A stretch of DNA of 64,000 nucleotides from an uncultured Methanobrevibacter sp. (GCF_902784195.1 NZ_CACZTX010000008.1:41335-105334); one strand, 5' to 3'; shown: positions 37,358-46,850, numbered from the stretch's first letter. Made by a program: numbers and translations. Notes: generated by a model not told the origin, from the letters alone.

Positions 37358-37426
37358 GCCTCTTATTTTATTCTGTTTATTTTTTTAATTTTTTAATTTT
37401 TTAATTGATCATTTTTTTTAGTTTCT

Positions 37427-37514
<88 letters not shown>

Positions 37515-37526
37515 GATTATTATTTT

Positions 37527-37540
37527 TTAGGTAAACCTAA
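37527..37540. promoter_or_regulatory. Iron-box palindrome, small RNA 2, upstream site
   Basis: TTAGGTAAACCTAA, same placement relative to the TATA box as in unit 1, only 17 bases after the end of the poly-T tract. Confidence 0.8.
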
Positions 37541-37553
37541 AAATTTAGAAAGG

Positions 37554-37563
37554 TTTATATACT
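37554..37563 (+). promoter_or_regulatory. TATA box of small RNA unit 2
   Basis: TTTATATACT preceded by GAAAGG. Same distance from both iron boxes as in unit 1; expected start near 37584. Confidence 0.75.
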
Positions 37564-37593
37564 ATGAAGACAAATCTATAATTAACAATAAAT

Positions 37594-37607
37594 TTAGGCA
37601 TACCTAA
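37594..37607. promoter_or_regulatory. Iron-box palindrome, small RNA 2, downstream site
   Basis: TTAGGCATACCTAA, 67 bases from its upstream partner, the same distance as in unit 1. Confidence 0.78.
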
Positions 37608-37889
37608 ATTATTGTGTTATTGAATAAAAATCTGTAATAATCTTGTTAATGATAAATTCCTAAATTCAAGTAATTGTACATAGTATTAGTTTAATCATAA
37701 CAATCCAAATCTCTTGAATTTAGAATTTATTATTAATTTTAGTTAATGAGTTTTACATAAAACACACATCATTTTCTTCTGCATATAATCGCTCTCAAAA
37801 ATGTAAGATTCAGGGTCCAACTACAAGATTATTAATCTCCAAAGTGAAATAATTTCAAGAAATTGTTTTAACTCAACCTCCAAAATGAG

Positions 37890-37925
37890 TTCATAGCTTT
37901 GCTATGAATGACTTTTTCTTTTTTT
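37890..37925 (+). terminator. Terminator hairpin of small RNA 2
   Basis: TTCATAGC (37890-37897), loop TTT, GCTATGAA (37901-37908), then GACTTTTTCTTTTTTT. The stem core CATAGC/GCTATG is the same as in the unit 1 terminator. Confidence 0.7.
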
Positions 37926-38043
37926 ATTTTTTTAAATTTATTTTATTCTTATCATATTCTAAAAATAGTTTTTTTTGATGGATTTTATCCTTTTTTATCT
38001 TTTTCTAATAATGATGATAATAATTTTAATAAAAATAGTTTTT

Positions 38044-39366
38044 TTAATAAATTTTAATCCCTTTATCTTTTAAAATAGCTGCTAAATAGATAAATGATAT
38101 TATAAAGAAGTAGAATAAGATCTGTATATCCAATATTCCAGTTTCCACTCCTACGATGGAATAAGTCAATATTAAACTGTATATTGCAATATAAAATGTG
38201 TCTTTAGTGATTTTAATTATTTTATATCCTGTTCCTAAAATGAATCCGAGCAAGCACATCTCGATAGCAACGCCAACTTTACCGAAGTCAACTAGCATCT
38301 GGCCTAATAAAGTAGGAGTTACAGTTACTTCAGTTCTCCAAGCTATTAATTTACCTACAATCATTCTAGGTCCAAGATCACTTCCGGGCATAGCACTTGC
38401 TATCATTTTACCGTGCAATAATCCGAAATTGCCTGAAATCTGATTTAATAGGTTCAATACATGCATTGTAAAGTTTGCCCTACTTTCCAAGGTAGAGAAT
38501 ATGCTGGTGTTTGAACTTATTGCAAGCTCATTTAATGACCTTAAATAACCGATTCCCATAATTGCAATAACTCCAATCAATGCTCCAATAATCACTTCCC
38601 AAACTGATAATATCTCTCCGTAATATGCAATGATGATCATCATGAGAAGAATTGCAATGATTGGGGTTCTGTATTCGAGTGTAAGAACAGTTATGATGCC
38701 TATTAATGTTAAAATTAGGAATCTGAATCTCACTTGGCTTCTTGAGATTTCACCGGTTTTATATTGATTCAATCGGTGTGATGCAATAAGCCCTACCCCT
38801 GGAATCACTAGGAATACAGGCATTGTGAATATAGGCTTTAGTGAATATCTTAAAGAGGATTTCAATATTGGCAATCCTCCCACAGATGCAATGCTTACAA
38901 ACAGGAATATGATTCCAATTAATGTAAGGCAAAAACCAATTGAATAAACGTCTTTTGTATCAAACAATGGTATTCTATTATTTTCATCGTTTTTATTAAA
39001 TTCCTCATTATTCTGATTATTCAAAACAAATCTTGGAAATATGATTGATCCAATGAAAAATGAGATAAATGCAATGATTAAAACCATTTGCAGGTCTTTT
39101 GAAACTGGGTTTGTTGCGAGCAGTAAAAAAAGTGTAAATGTAACTAAAACAATAAGCGGTGAAAATATTTCAGATTTTAATATCTTGCTTTTTTTAAAAA
39201 TGGATAAAAAGTTTTCACCAGGATACAATCTCTTGAAATAGCTATTTACCCATTCTTTTTCAATAAATTCGAGAATATTGAAAATGAGTGTAAATAAGAA
39301 TGATTTGCTTATCATATCTTCTATAGCTCTAGTAATTGTGCTAGTTATAGAATATATTAAACTCAT
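38044..39366 (-). CDS. Oligosaccharide repeat unit polymerase-like membrane protein
   Basis: 440 residues with about ten to twelve hydrophobic segments. It resembles the O-antigen/oligosaccharide polymerase (Wzy-like) proteins seen in Methanobacteriales: a large loop with Arg/Glu pairs (EYRTP, RAWRTEV-like stretch KLIAWRTEVTVTP) and a conserved LLGQMLVDFG-like stretch. It may join surface glycan repeats in or near the pseudomurein wall. The family is very divergent, so function is tentative. It lies 40 bases downstream of the DUF4330 gene on the same strand, probably one operon. Confidence 0.65.
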   Translation of the reverse strand: MSLIYSITSTITRAIEDMISKSFLFTLIFNILEFIEKEWVNSYFKRLYPGENFLSIFKKSKILKSEIFSPLIVLVTFTLFLLLATNPVSKDLQMVLIIAFISFFIGSIIFPRFVLNNQNNEEFNKNDENNRIPLFDTKDVYSIGFCLTLIGIIFLFVSIASVGGLPILKSSLRYSLKPIFTMPVFLVIPGVGLIASHRLNQYKTGEISRSQVRFRFLILTLIGIITVLTLEYRTPIIAILLMMIIIAYYGEILSVWEVIIGALIGVIAIMGIGYLRSLNELAISSNTSIFSTLESRANFTMHVLNLLNQISGNFGLLHGKMIASAMPGSDLGPRMIVGKLIAWRTEVTVTPTLLGQMLVDFGKVGVAIEMCLLGFILGTGYKIIKITKDTFYIAIYSLILTYSIVGVETGILDIQILFYFFIISFIYLAAILKDKGIKIY

Positions 39367-39406
39367 ATTTTCACTTTATTATCCACTTTATTATTTTAAT
39401 CATATG

Positions 39407-40129
39407 TTAATTATAAGTTCTGAGTCTTATTGGGCTTGTTTGCCCTTTGAAATCTCCTAATATTTCACTTGCTATTTTCAAATCAGTTTTATTGGCCCTA
39501 TTGATTTCTAATGTATTAACTTGAGAATTCCTTAAGACAATACAAGGTTTTTTATTTTCATTTAAGGCATTTAATAATTTTTGGTATTTCACACTATCGA
39601 AATTATCTATAGAAATGCTTGTACTGATTTCACAATGTGTTCCATTAGGAATTTCACTGATCAAATCATTAAGATTATTAATTTCTTTTGGAGAAACTGT
39701 AATGTCCTTGAGGTTTTCGTAGGAATCCCCATTTGATTCTAAGCTTATTGAATCGATAAGTAAGTCTGCATCTGGAACGTCTATGTAGAATCCTGCAAGC
39801 AATGGTTTGCCATTATCATCAATGAGGACATTTGCCTTTCCATTTCCATCTTCTCCTACCCATAGGACTCTCCTATTCAATTCAACCTCTTCTCCGGTTT
39901 TAGCATCGGTTCCAACAATTGTGCTTGTAACTACCTTTCCATCCTTGTAGTAATCCAAATAAGTTTCTATTATTTTAGGACTGGTTGAATAATCAAATGA
40001 AGTTGCTGAAGCCTTTGTTGAGTCATCATCAACCATATGGTAAATGGCAAATCCTACTGCACCAATGATGCAGATAATTATTAAAATGTCAATAATTGTA
40101 ATTTTATTTAAAAACCCTGGCTTTTTCAT
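39407..40129 (-). CDS. DUF4330-like membrane-anchored protein
   Basis: 240 residues. One N-terminal transmembrane helix (about 9-28, ITIIDILIIICIIGAVGFAIY) anchors an extracytoplasmic domain with beta-rich stretches (LDYYKDGKVVTSTIVGTDA). The NKITIIDILII start is typical of DUF4330 proteins. The frame offers ATGs at 40135 and 40129; AGGT seven bases before 40129 favours the second. Cotranscribed with the polymerase-like gene; possibly part of surface glycan handling, which is inference from position. Confidence 0.65.
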   Translation of the reverse strand: MKKPGFLNKITIIDILIIICIIGAVGFAIYHMVDDDSTKASATSFDYSTSPKIIETYLDYYKDGKVVTSTIVGTDAKTGEEVELNRRVLWVGEDGNGKANVLIDDNGKPLLAGFYIDVPDADLLIDSISLESNGDSYENLKDITVSPKEINNLNDLISEIPNGTHCEISTSISIDNFDSVKYQKLLNALNENKKPCIVLRNSQVNTLEINRANKTDLKIASEILGDFKGQTSPIRLRTYN

Positions 40130-40208
40130 AATCATAACCTGAAATAACTTTTAAATTTTTTTTAAATATTATTCTTTAAATATTATTTGTTTAAATTAGT
40201 ATTTTTTG

Positions 40209-40376
40209 CTATTCCTCGTAAATAGCGCCTAAAGGACACATATCCATGCATATTCCACAGTCATCACATCCATCTTTAATGACCATGGTGTATCCTTTTT
40301 TCTCAATCAAGTCCTTTGGACAAACAGGTATGCATTTTTCACAAACTCCACATTCATCTAAATCAATAACTATCAA
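40209..40376 (-). CDS. 2[4Fe-4S] ferredoxin, TTG start
   Basis: 55 residues with two CxxCxxC-type clusters: CGVCEKCIPVCP and CDDCGICMDMCP. The start codon is TTG at 40376 with GGCGAT exactly three bases upstream, the same spacing as the GGTGAT sites in this window; no ATG is available before the first cluster. A small soluble electron carrier, perhaps for oxidoreductases such as Por. Monocistronic. Confidence 0.88.
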   Translation of the reverse strand: MIVIDLDECGVCEKCIPVCPKDLIEKKGYTMVIKDGCDDCGICMDMCPLGAIYEE

Positions 40377-40663
40377 TATATCGCCTCATAAAAAATTATT
40401 TTTTGTGAATTTTGTAAATTATTAAAATTAATTGAATTTCTTATTTAATAATTTATTATCTTTTAATAAAGTTTTATTTAATACTATTTTAAGATATAAC
40501 CATTTTTCTTTATATAACTTTGTAAATTTTTGATAATTTTTCAATGATTTTATTTTTAACTCCCTTTATTTTAGCTTTTTTCTTGGTTTTTTTAACAATA
40601 TTTTTTCTTATCCATAACCTTTATATATTATAAAGTCCAAAATAATATTGTTGTAATTATTAT

Positions 40664-40746
40664 GCAAGGGTTCCCGAGCGGCCAAAGGGGAAGGACTTAA
40701 GATCCTTTGGTGTAGACCTACGAGGGTTCGAATCCCTTCCCTTGCA
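40664..40746 (+). tRNA. tRNA-Leu (anticodon TAA)
   Basis: The acceptor arms GCAAGGG and CCCTTGC pair perfectly, with A as discriminator. The anticodon loop CTTAAGA has TAA at 40698-40700. A long variable arm typical of leucine tRNAs and the T-arm GGGTTCGAATCCC are present. CCA is not encoded. A TATA box (CTTTATATATTATAAAG, from about 40619) lies the expected distance upstream. Confidence 0.96.
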
Positions 40747-40763
40747 CTTTTTTAATTTTTACT

Positions 40764-40836
40764 GCCTTAGTGGCTCAGCCGGTAGAGCGCTACCTTGGTA
40801 AGGTAGAAGTCGGGGGTTCGAATCCCCCCTAAGGCT
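40764..40836 (+). tRNA. tRNA-Thr (anticodon GGT)
   Basis: Acceptor arms GCCTTAG and CTAAGGC pair, with T discriminator. Anticodon stem CTACC/GGTAG encloses the loop TTGGTAA, anticodon GGT. T-arm GGGGGTTCGAATCCCCC. Only 17 bases after tRNA-Leu, so the two are co-transcribed; a T-tract follows. Confidence 0.96.
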
Positions 40837-41173
40837 CTTTTTTTCTAATTAATTCAAAAAGGATTAATTAGTTTTTTTATTTTTTTTCAACGAAAGTTGT
40901 TTTTTTTAAATTAGTCTATTTAAGGTATCATACTTCATGGTATCATACCTTAAATACTAATTGTAAGTTTTTTTATAATCATTAGATTATTTTTTCTTAT
41001 TTTCCATTTGATGTGAATTAATGAGTGATAATTATTAACTTGTTAATCTAATAATCAATCAATTTAAATATGATAAAGTGCATATTTTATTTGCAGTTAT
41101 TATGCACTATTAATGCAGTATTAATAGATATATGGAATTTTTGAAACTAGAAATCAAGAAATAGGGTGATACT
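40837..41173. promoter_or_regulatory. Intergenic region with a large palindrome
   Basis: TTTAAGGTATCATAC (40919-40933) and GTATCATACCTTAAA (40940-40954) form an inverted repeat with one mismatch. Each half also contains GGTATCATAC(C). This is a likely operator or strong hairpin between tRNA-Thr and the next gene. The remainder is AT-rich; no gene seen. Confidence 0.6.
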
Positions 41174-42100
41174 TTGGTTAAACATTTTAACATAATGATG
41201 GCAGCATTCATTTCAGGGACTGTAGCATTATTTACTTCATTTTTAGGAGTTTCCGGTACCATTATTGGATCTGTTTTGAGTTCATTTCTCTATCAATTGC
41301 TTTCAGGATACTCTGAAGAGAAAATTGAGGAGGGGGCTTTGAGAAAACCTAAATTGGCTAATGATATTGTTTATATATTTCCATTAGTAGTCATAGGAAT
41401 TATAGAATTGATATTCCTATTCTCTGCATTGCATTACAGATTTGATATGATTTTTGACATTTTGGAATCTGCTGTATCAAATAACTTGTTCAGATTGATG
41501 GGAATCGGTTTAATCCTTTTAGGAGCTTATCCGTATTTTGATTCAAACAATATCGATAAACGTAACGGGACTGTTGTTTTAATCGTAGGGGTATTGTTGC
41601 TTTTAAGAGGTCTTATGGACATTTCAAGCATCACTTCCAAGATATTCTATGCTGTATTTGCTCCATTTGATTCATTGTTTGCATTGATTGTTGTTATTTT
41701 ATTGGCACTTGTGATAATCAATATCTTAATAGGTTCAGATAATGAATATTTCAAATCAAATGAATTCATCAATAATCATAGGCCAAGAAAGCCTCATGCA
41801 AGAAAAGTAGACACTTCCTTTGGAGGAAATTCTAATAAAGATGAAGAGTTCAATCATAATTTCAATAATCATTCTAGTCATTACAATAGGCCTCATCGTA
41901 GAATGAATAACTCTAATCATGATTCTAATAGAAATCAGGAACCTCTTCCACTCTATGAAGAGGAAGTCATTTTGGTAAATAATCCTAATGACCCTAATAA
42001 CCCTATTAAAAAAAGAATCTTAAAAAGAGTTAAGCAAGATGATTATTATAGGGATTCTGAGGATTATCAAGATGTCTATGTTCTTGATGATTTAGAATAA
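41174..42100 (+). CDS. Hypothetical membrane protein with Asn/His-rich cytoplasmic tail, TTG start
   Basis: 308 residues, not recognised. Four hydrophobic segments lie in the first 190 residues (about 8-38, 68-90, 112-140, 158-188). The tail (about 195-308) is hydrophilic, rich in Asn, His and Arg, then acidic with tyrosines (YYRDSEDYQDVYVLDDLE). GGTGAT exactly three bases before TTG at 41174 fixes the start. Monocistronic, downstream of the palindrome at 40919-40954, which may control it. Confidence 0.65.
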   Translation: MVKHFNIMMAAFISGTVALFTSFLGVSGTIIGSVLSSFLYQLLSGYSEEKIEEGALRKPKLANDIVYIFPLVVIGIIELIFLFSALHYRFDMIFDILESAVSNNLFRLMGIGLILLGAYPYFDSNNIDKRNGTVVLIVGVLLLLRGLMDISSITSKIFYAVFAPFDSLFALIVVILLALVIINILIGSDNEYFKSNEFINNHRPRKPHARKVDTSFGGNSNKDEEFNHNFNNHSSHYNRPHRRMNNSNHDSNRNQEPLPLYEEEVILVNNPNDPNNPIKKRILKRVKQDDYYRDSEDYQDVYVLDDLE

Positions 42101-42231
42101 GTTTATTATTTTCAAATTAAAGAAAGGGAAACTAATTGTTTTTCCCTATTCTCTCTTTTTTATATTTTACTTTTTTTATCAATTAAATTTATTATTAAAA
42201 AATTATTTATAAATTAAGAAATCTATTAATC

Positions 42232-42549
42232 TTAATTGGATCTTCTCCAGGTATTTCCACATTTTGCACACCTGATGAAATATGTTGGAGCCTCATCAGC
42301 GGATCTTGTTTGAACTGTCCACCAGTATCCTTTGGTTCCTCCGCATTTATAGCAGGTGATCTCTTTTGTAGGAAGAGCAACATTGTTATTGTCAGTTACG
42401 ATGACTCCAACCTCTTTTTTTCGCTCTCCTTCAAACTGATACTCTTCTTGGATTGCTTCATCGGATATTTCTTCAACATATCCGCAATCACATTCCAGCT
42501 TATTGTTTTTTGGTATCAGTATCTTACCGCAATCAGGACAGAATCTCAT
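42232..42549 (-). CDS. Transcription factor S (TFIIS/RPC11-like)
   Basis: Induces transcript cleavage by backtracked archaeal RNA polymerase. 105 residues. N-terminal zinc ribbon CPDCGK...CDCG, linker, C-terminal ribbon CYKCGG...CAKCGNTW, with TRSADEAP carrying the Asp-Glu pair that reaches the polymerase active site. Length and motifs are standard. Its promoter region shares TGATAAAT/ATTTATCA repeats with the divergent por promoter. Confidence 0.95.
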   Translation of the reverse strand: MRFCPDCGKILIPKNNKLECDCGYVEEISDEAIQEEYQFEGERKKEVGVIVTDNNNVALPTKEITCYKCGGTKGYWWTVQTRSADEAPTYFIRCAKCGNTWRRSN

Positions 42550-42953
42550 GATTTCAACTCCAGGATATTAATGTGATAAATTTGTATAATTTATCATTAT
42601 TTGTAATGGTATTTATAAAATTCTTCATGAAATATTCAATAATTTTCAATGACATTTCATGAAATTTCTCAAAAAAATTATTCTTCAGTATTTTACTACT
42701 TTCTTTATTATTTTTTTATAATATAAATTTTTATATTATTATTAACTTTGTCAATATTTTGCCTATAATTTTCCAATCAATATCCTATATTTTCATCACC
42801 ATCAATATTTCTCTGACAATTTTTTTCCGATTAATAATAATTTGTAATAATTTATCATGATAAATCAACATATTTATATACAATGTTTATTAAAAGTTAT
42901 AGTATATACAATGTTTACTAAATTATCGTATATAAAGAATGGAGGAAATATCA
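42550..42953. promoter_or_regulatory. Divergent TFS-por intergenic region with palindromes
   Basis: TGATAAAT-N7-ATTTATCA at 42574-42596, 25 bases from the TFS start, and the perfect palindrome ATTTATCATGATAAAT at 42850-42865, four bases before CATATTTATATAC, the probable por TATA box (around 42869-42881). ATTTCATGAAAT lies between them at 42654-42665. The same half site near both promoters suggests one regulator. Confidence 0.55.
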
Positions 42954-43457
42954 ATGATTGAAATTCGCTTCCACGGACGTGGAGGACAAGGTGCTGTAAC
43001 TGCAGCAGAGATTTTAGCTAAAGCAGCATTTAAAGCGTTCCCATTCTTCGGTGTAGAAAGAAGAGGGGCCCCTGTTATGGCATTTACCAGAATCGATAGC
43101 GAACCTATCAATTTAAGATATCAGGTTTACAATCCTGATCATGTGATAGTTCTTGACGATGGTCTTTTAAGTGTTGTCGATGTTTATTCTGGATTGAAAG
43201 AAGATGGTGAAGTTATTATAAATACTCATGAAAAGGTTGAATCAGCAAGTCACAAGGTATTTGATGTGGATGCAACAGGCATTGCACTTGAAATTTTAGG
43301 TGTAAACATTGTAAACACCATTATTTTAGGATACTTTGCTAAGAAGACCGGTGAAGTAAGTATTGAATCACTTATTGAAGTAATTAAGGAAACTTTCCCA
43401 GGTCCAATTGGAGAGAAAAACGCAGTAGCAGCTCAAAAAGCTTACGATATGGCTTAG
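42954..43457 (+). CDS. porC: Pyruvate:ferredoxin oxidoreductase subunit gamma
   Basis: 167 residues, with the gamma-domain start [22 protein letters not shown]. Gamma subunit of the four-subunit enzyme that reversibly makes pyruvate from acetyl-CoA, CO2 and reduced ferredoxin, the main entry to biosynthesis in this organism. GGAGG (42941-42945) lies eight bases before the ATG at 42954; the longer frame from 42939 is rejected. First gene of porCDABEF. Confidence 0.95.
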
Positions 43458-43498
43458 GTGGCTGTATTTAAAATTATTAATTTATGAAAGGTGATTAA

Positions 43499-43741
43499 AT
43501 GGTTTCTATTGGATGTGCAATTAGTGAACCTGGAAGTACACGTAAAAACAAAACAGGGAGTTGGAGAACTTTTAAACCAATCCTTGATAAAGAAGCTTGT
43601 GTAGATTGTGATAACTGTATCATGTTCTGTCCAGAAGGATGTGTAAACAAAGACCATGATATAGATTATGATTATTGTAAAGGTTGCGGTATTTGTAAAG
43701 TAGAATGCCCAGTTCAAGCTATTAAAATGGAAATAGAATAG
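43499..43741 (+). CDS. porD: Pyruvate:ferredoxin oxidoreductase subunit delta
   Basis: 80-residue ferredoxin-like subunit with two [4Fe-4S] motifs, [12 protein letters not shown] and [12 protein letters not shown], carrying electrons between the TPP centre and ferredoxin. GGTGAT three bases before the ATG. Order porC-porD-porA-porB is the standard one. Confidence 0.95.
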   Translation: MVSIGCAISEPGSTRKNKTGSWRTFKPILDKEACVDCDNCIMFCPEGCVNKDHDIDYDYCKGCGICKVECPVQAIKMEIE

Positions 43742-43843
43742 CTAAGCTATTAAAATGTTAAAATAAAGCGCTATTCTATTGTTATGTTGATATTGGATAG
43801 ATAAAATCTATCATTATAAAAAAATAAGAGTGGAGAAAATTTT

Positions 43844-44992
43844 ATGGCAAAAGAAATTATGACAACAAATAGAGCAGTTGCAGAAGCTGTAAAGTTAGCA
43901 AAACCACAAGTTGTTCCTGTTTACCCTATTACTCCTCAAACTACCATATCTGAATACCTCGCACAATTCGTTGCAGATGGTGATTTGGATGCAGAGTATA
44001 TTAGAGTAGAATCTGAACACAGTGCAATTAGTGCTACTTTAGGAGCTTCCGAAGCAGGAGTAAGAGTATTTACTGCTACTTCATCTCAAGGTTTAATGTT
44101 AATGCATGAAATATTGTTTGCAGCTGCAGGTATGAGAGCTCCAATAGTAATGGCAGATGCAAACAGGGCAATTTCTGCTCCATTAAACATTTGGAACGAT
44201 CAACAAGATTCCATCGCACAAAGAGATGCAGGATGGATTCAACTTTATGTGGAAAATGCTCAAGAAGGATTCGACACTATTCTTCAAGCATATAGAATTG
44301 CAGAGCATGAAGAAGTTATGTTACCTGTAATGGTATGTTTAGACGGATTTATTTTAACTCACACAGTTGAACCTGTAGACTTATTGGAACAAGCTGAAGT
44401 TGATACCTTCCTTGAACCATATGTACCTAAATTCGCTTACCTTGACCCTGAAAGGCCAATGTCCTTAGGTAACTTTGCAGACCCTGAATATTATACAGAA
44501 GCAAGACATGACATGCAAGTTGCTATGGACAAGTCAATGGAAGTAATCAAGGAAGTAGGTGCAGAATTCGGTGAAAAGTTCGGAAGAGAATATGGATTGA
44601 CTGAAAGCTACTTATGTGAAGATGCAGAAATTATTTTAGTCTGTATGGGTTCAATGGCAAGTACAGTAAGATATGTGGTTGACCAGTTAAGAGAAAAAGG
44701 CGAAAAAGTAGGTCTCTTGAAAATCAGATCCTACAGACCATTCCCATTTGAGGAAATTGATGAAATTACCAAAAACGCAGATAAATTGGCTGTACTTGAT
44801 AAAAACTTCTCATTCGGTATTGGAGGAGCTCTTTTCGCAGACTTGAAAACTAAATGTCACAAGGAAACCTACGGTTTCATTTTAGGATTAGGTGGAAGAG
44901 ATGTAGTTCCTGAATACATTGAAGAAGCTGTAGAATTAACTAAAAATCCAGTAAAAGAAGTTACTTGGTTAGGCTTAAAGGAGGATGAATAA
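43844..44992 (+). CDS. porA: Pyruvate:ferredoxin oxidoreductase subunit alpha
   Basis: 382 residues. The N-terminal pyrimidine-binding domain has the [11 protein letters not shown] motif that contacts substrate, and the C-terminal transketolase-like domain follows. GGAG precedes the ATG by seven bases. A 102-base gap after porD contains no clear terminator, so the cluster is likely one transcript. Ends one base before porB. Confidence 0.96.
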   Translation: MAKEIMTTNRAVAEAVKLAKPQVVPVYPITPQTTISEYLAQFVADGDLDAEYIRVESEHSAISATLGASEAGVRVFTATSSQGLMLMHEILFAAAGMRAPIVMADANRAISAPLNIWNDQQDSIAQRDAGWIQLYVENAQEGFDTILQAYRIAEHEEVMLPVMVCLDGFILTHTVEPVDLLEQAEVDTFLEPYVPKFAYLDPERPMSLGNFADPEYYTEARHDMQVAMDKSMEVIKEVGAEFGEKFGREYGLTESYLCEDAEIILVCMGSMASTVRYVVDQLREKGEKVGLLKIRSYRPFPFEEIDEITKNADKLAVLDKNFSFGIGGALFADLKTKCHKETYGFILGLGGRDVVPEYIEEAVELTKNPVKEVTWLGLKEDE

Positions 44993-44993
44993 T

Positions 44994-45860
44994 ATGGAAT
45001 TTCCTGAAGAAGAATTATTGGCACCAGGTCACAGAGGCTGTGCTGGTTGTGGGGCAGCTATTGCAGTAAGGCTTGCTCTTAAGGCATTAGGCAGAAACAC
45101 TGTGGTTGCTTGTGCAACTGGTTGTTTGGATGTTATGACATCCCCTTATCCTGAAACTGCATGGGAAGTCCCATGGATTCACGTTGCTTTTGAAAACGCA
45201 GGTGCAGTGGCTTCCGGTGTAGAAAGAGCATTGAAAGCTCAAGGTAAAGAAGATGTTAATGTTGTTGCTTTCGGTGGTGACGGTGGTACTGCTGATATCG
45301 GTATCCAATCATTATCCGGTGCAATGGAAAGAGGTCATGACATAACCTATATCTGTTACGATAACGAAGCTTACATGAACACTGGTATTCAAAGAAGTGG
45401 AGCTACCCCTTATGGTGCATCAACAACCACTTCACCAGCAGGTAATTTAAGCTTTGGTGAAGACAAGCCTAAGAAAAACATGGCTTTCATCATGGCAGCT
45501 CATGGAATTCCATATGTGGCTACAGCATCAATTTCATATCCTGAAGACTTTATGAAAAAGGTTAAAAAGGCAGCTGAAACCAAAGGTCCTGCTTACATTC
45601 ACTTACATCAACCATGTACTACCGGTTGGGGATTCAAACCTGAACAGACAATTCAATTAGGTAGACTTGCTGTTGAAACCGGTGCATGGGGATTATTTGA
45701 AATTGAAAACGGTGAATTCAGAGTAACTTACAGACCTCAAGAAAGAAAACCTGTAGTGGAATACTTATCTGCTCAAAAAAGATTCAGACATCTTAAAGAA
45801 GAACAAATTAATGAAATCCAAGAATTCGTTGACAATCAATGTGAAGAATTAGGTATCTAA
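44994..45860 (+). CDS. porB: Pyruvate:ferredoxin oxidoreductase subunit beta
   Basis: 288 residues with the TPP/Mg motif [13 protein letters not shown]...NEAYMNTG and cysteines GCAGCG near the N-terminus that bind the proximal [4Fe-4S] cluster. The frame allows an ATG at 44985 inside porA, but GGAGG (44980-44984) abuts it and sits nine bases before the ATG at 44994, which gives [16 protein letters not shown] as expected. Confidence 0.95.
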   Translation: MEFPEEELLAPGHRGCAGCGAAIAVRLALKALGRNTVVACATGCLDVMTSPYPETAWEVPWIHVAFENAGAVASGVERALKAQGKEDVNVVAFGGDGGTADIGIQSLSGAMERGHDITYICYDNEAYMNTGIQRSGATPYGASTTTSPAGNLSFGEDKPKKNMAFIMAAHGIPYVATASISYPEDFMKKVKKAAETKGPAYIHLHQPCTTGWGFKPEQTIQLGRLAVETGAWGLFEIENGEFRVTYRPQERKPVVEYLSAQKRFRHLKEEQINEIQEFVDNQCEELGI

Positions 45861-45872
45861 GGAGGGTCTCTA

Positions 45873-46373
45873 TTGGAGAAATTAATAGTAGATAATGAAT
45901 TATGTGATGGATGCCAGGATTGCGAAAAAGCATGTGAAGGGGTCCATGGAGTTCCTAGAATCACTATTCATGAATTAGACGGTTCCTATTTCCCTATTCG
46001 TTGTCAACAATGTGAGGATGCTCCGTGTGAGATCATTTGTCCGACTGGTGCAATGAGCAATTTAGGAGTGGATGTAACTAAATGTATTGCTTGTGGTTTC
46101 TGTGCAATGGCTTGTCCGTTTGGTGCAATCAGCATTCAATACAGCAATGCTCACAAATGTAATCATTGTGCAGACAGAGAAGAAGGTCCTGCATGTGTTA
46201 AAGCTTGTTCCAAAAGAGCAATTGCAGTTCATGACATTGCAAATGTCATCAAAAGGAAACAAAGAGAACACATTGAAAAAATCTATGGCTTGGATAAACC
46301 TGCTAAGAAGAAAGGTCTTCTCAGTGTCATTACAACTGATACAAGAGCTAGAAAACCATTAGATGGAGAATAG
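45873..46373 (+). CDS. porE: Por-associated polyferredoxin subunit PorE, TTG start
   Basis: 166 residues with four cysteine-rich motifs for [4Fe-4S] clusters (CDGCQDCEKACE, CQQCEDAPCEIICP, CIACGFCAMACP, CNHCADREEGPACVKAC), the layout of HycB/PorE-type electron-transfer proteins. The start is TTG at 45873 behind GGAGGG. In methanogens PorE and PorF follow the Por genes and are needed for efficient pyruvate synthesis, presumably as electron donors. Confidence 0.92.
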   Translation: MEKLIVDNELCDGCQDCEKACEGVHGVPRITIHELDGSYFPIRCQQCEDAPCEIICPTGAMSNLGVDVTKCIACGFCAMACPFGAISIQYSNAHKCNHCADREEGPACVKACSKRAIAVHDIANVIKRKQREHIEKIYGLDKPAKKKGLLSVITTDTRARKPLDGE

Positions 46374-46383
46374 AGGTGTTGAA

Positions 46384-46812
46384 ATGGATGAATTAAAAGT
46401 TAACCCAGAACTTTGTGTAGATTGTGGACTTTGTGAACGTAATTGTCCTAACAATGCAATTCGTGTTCATGATGGTGTCCCTTTATTCTGTATGCATTGC
46501 AGTCCTGAAAAAGCACCTTGTCTTGCTGTATGTCCAAAAGGAGCTATTGTGGCTTTAGGTGGAGCTATTACAATTAAGCAAGATAAATGTATTGGTTGTG
46601 GATTATGTCATAGTGTATGTCCCATTGGAGCCATCACCATTAATGAGATAGGTCAAGCTACCAAATGTGATCTCTGTGAAGGCTATGACACTCAACAATG
46701 TGTTGAAGCTTGTCCAACTCATGCACTCACAAATGATACAGAAAAGATAATTCATGATAAACAGGATAAAATATCCGAAGGATTTAAGAAAATTCAAACT
46801 TTATTGAAATAA
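46384..46812 (+). CDS. porF: Por-associated polyferredoxin subunit PorF
   Basis: 142 residues with several [4Fe-4S] motifs (CVDCGLCERNCP, CMHCSPEKAPCLAVCP, CIGCGLCHSVCP, CDLCEGYDTQQCVEACP). Paralogue of PorE. AGAGGTG lies five bases before the ATG at 46384; the ATG at 46363 inside porE has no support. Last gene of the cluster, closed by a strong terminator. Confidence 0.92.
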   Translation: MDELKVNPELCVDCGLCERNCPNNAIRVHDGVPLFCMHCSPEKAPCLAVCPKGAIVALGGAITIKQDKCIGCGLCHSVCPIGAITINEIGQATKCDLCEGYDTQQCVEACPTHALTNDTEKIIHDKQDKISEGFKKIQTLLK

Positions 46813-46850
46813 TTTTTAAAGACTTGTTCTTTAAAAATTCTCTTTTTTTA
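46811..46850 (+). terminator. por cluster terminator overlapping the porF stop
   Basis: AATTTTTAAAGA (46811-46822) and TCTTTAAAAATT (46828-46839) form a perfect 12-base stem with a five-base loop, followed by CTCTTTTTTTA. The first stem bases are the last two of the TAA stop codon. Confidence 0.8.

Larger units (their letters stand above)
37033..37375 (+). ncRNA. Putative iron-responsive small RNA 1
   Basis: About 340 bases from the expected start to a terminator, without a credible reading frame. Order: iron box in the first 25 bases; a long stem, CCAATAATAATCTAAAG (37105-37121) with its complement at 37158-37177 carrying a three-base bulge; a 36-base loop with CTTCCTCCC; the core CATTTTCTTCTG and TATAATCGCTCTC (37199-37226) shared with unit 2; a small AAATAAC/GTTATTT hairpin; then a terminator with the 10-base stem AGTACATAGC (37319-37328) and GCTATGTACT (37348-37357). 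The shared promoter, core and terminator argue for a real RNA gene. Transcription itself is not shown by sequence. Confidence 0.65.
37584..37925 (+). ncRNA. Putative iron-responsive small RNA 2
   Basis: About 340 bases, paralogous to unit 1 in layout. After the iron box comes a long stem: AATGATAAATT plus CTAAATTCAAG (about 37648-37670) pairs with CTTGAATTTAG plus AATTTATTATT (about 37713-37734), with one bulged C and a 42-base loop. Then the shared core CATTTTCTTCTG and TATAATCGCTCTC (37769-37796), the motif CTCCAAA twice (37837 and 37878), and a terminator TTCATAGC-TTT-GCTATGAA. Sequence outside promoter, core and terminator has diverged from unit 1 while the fold type is kept. No reading frame of note. 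Confidence 0.65.
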
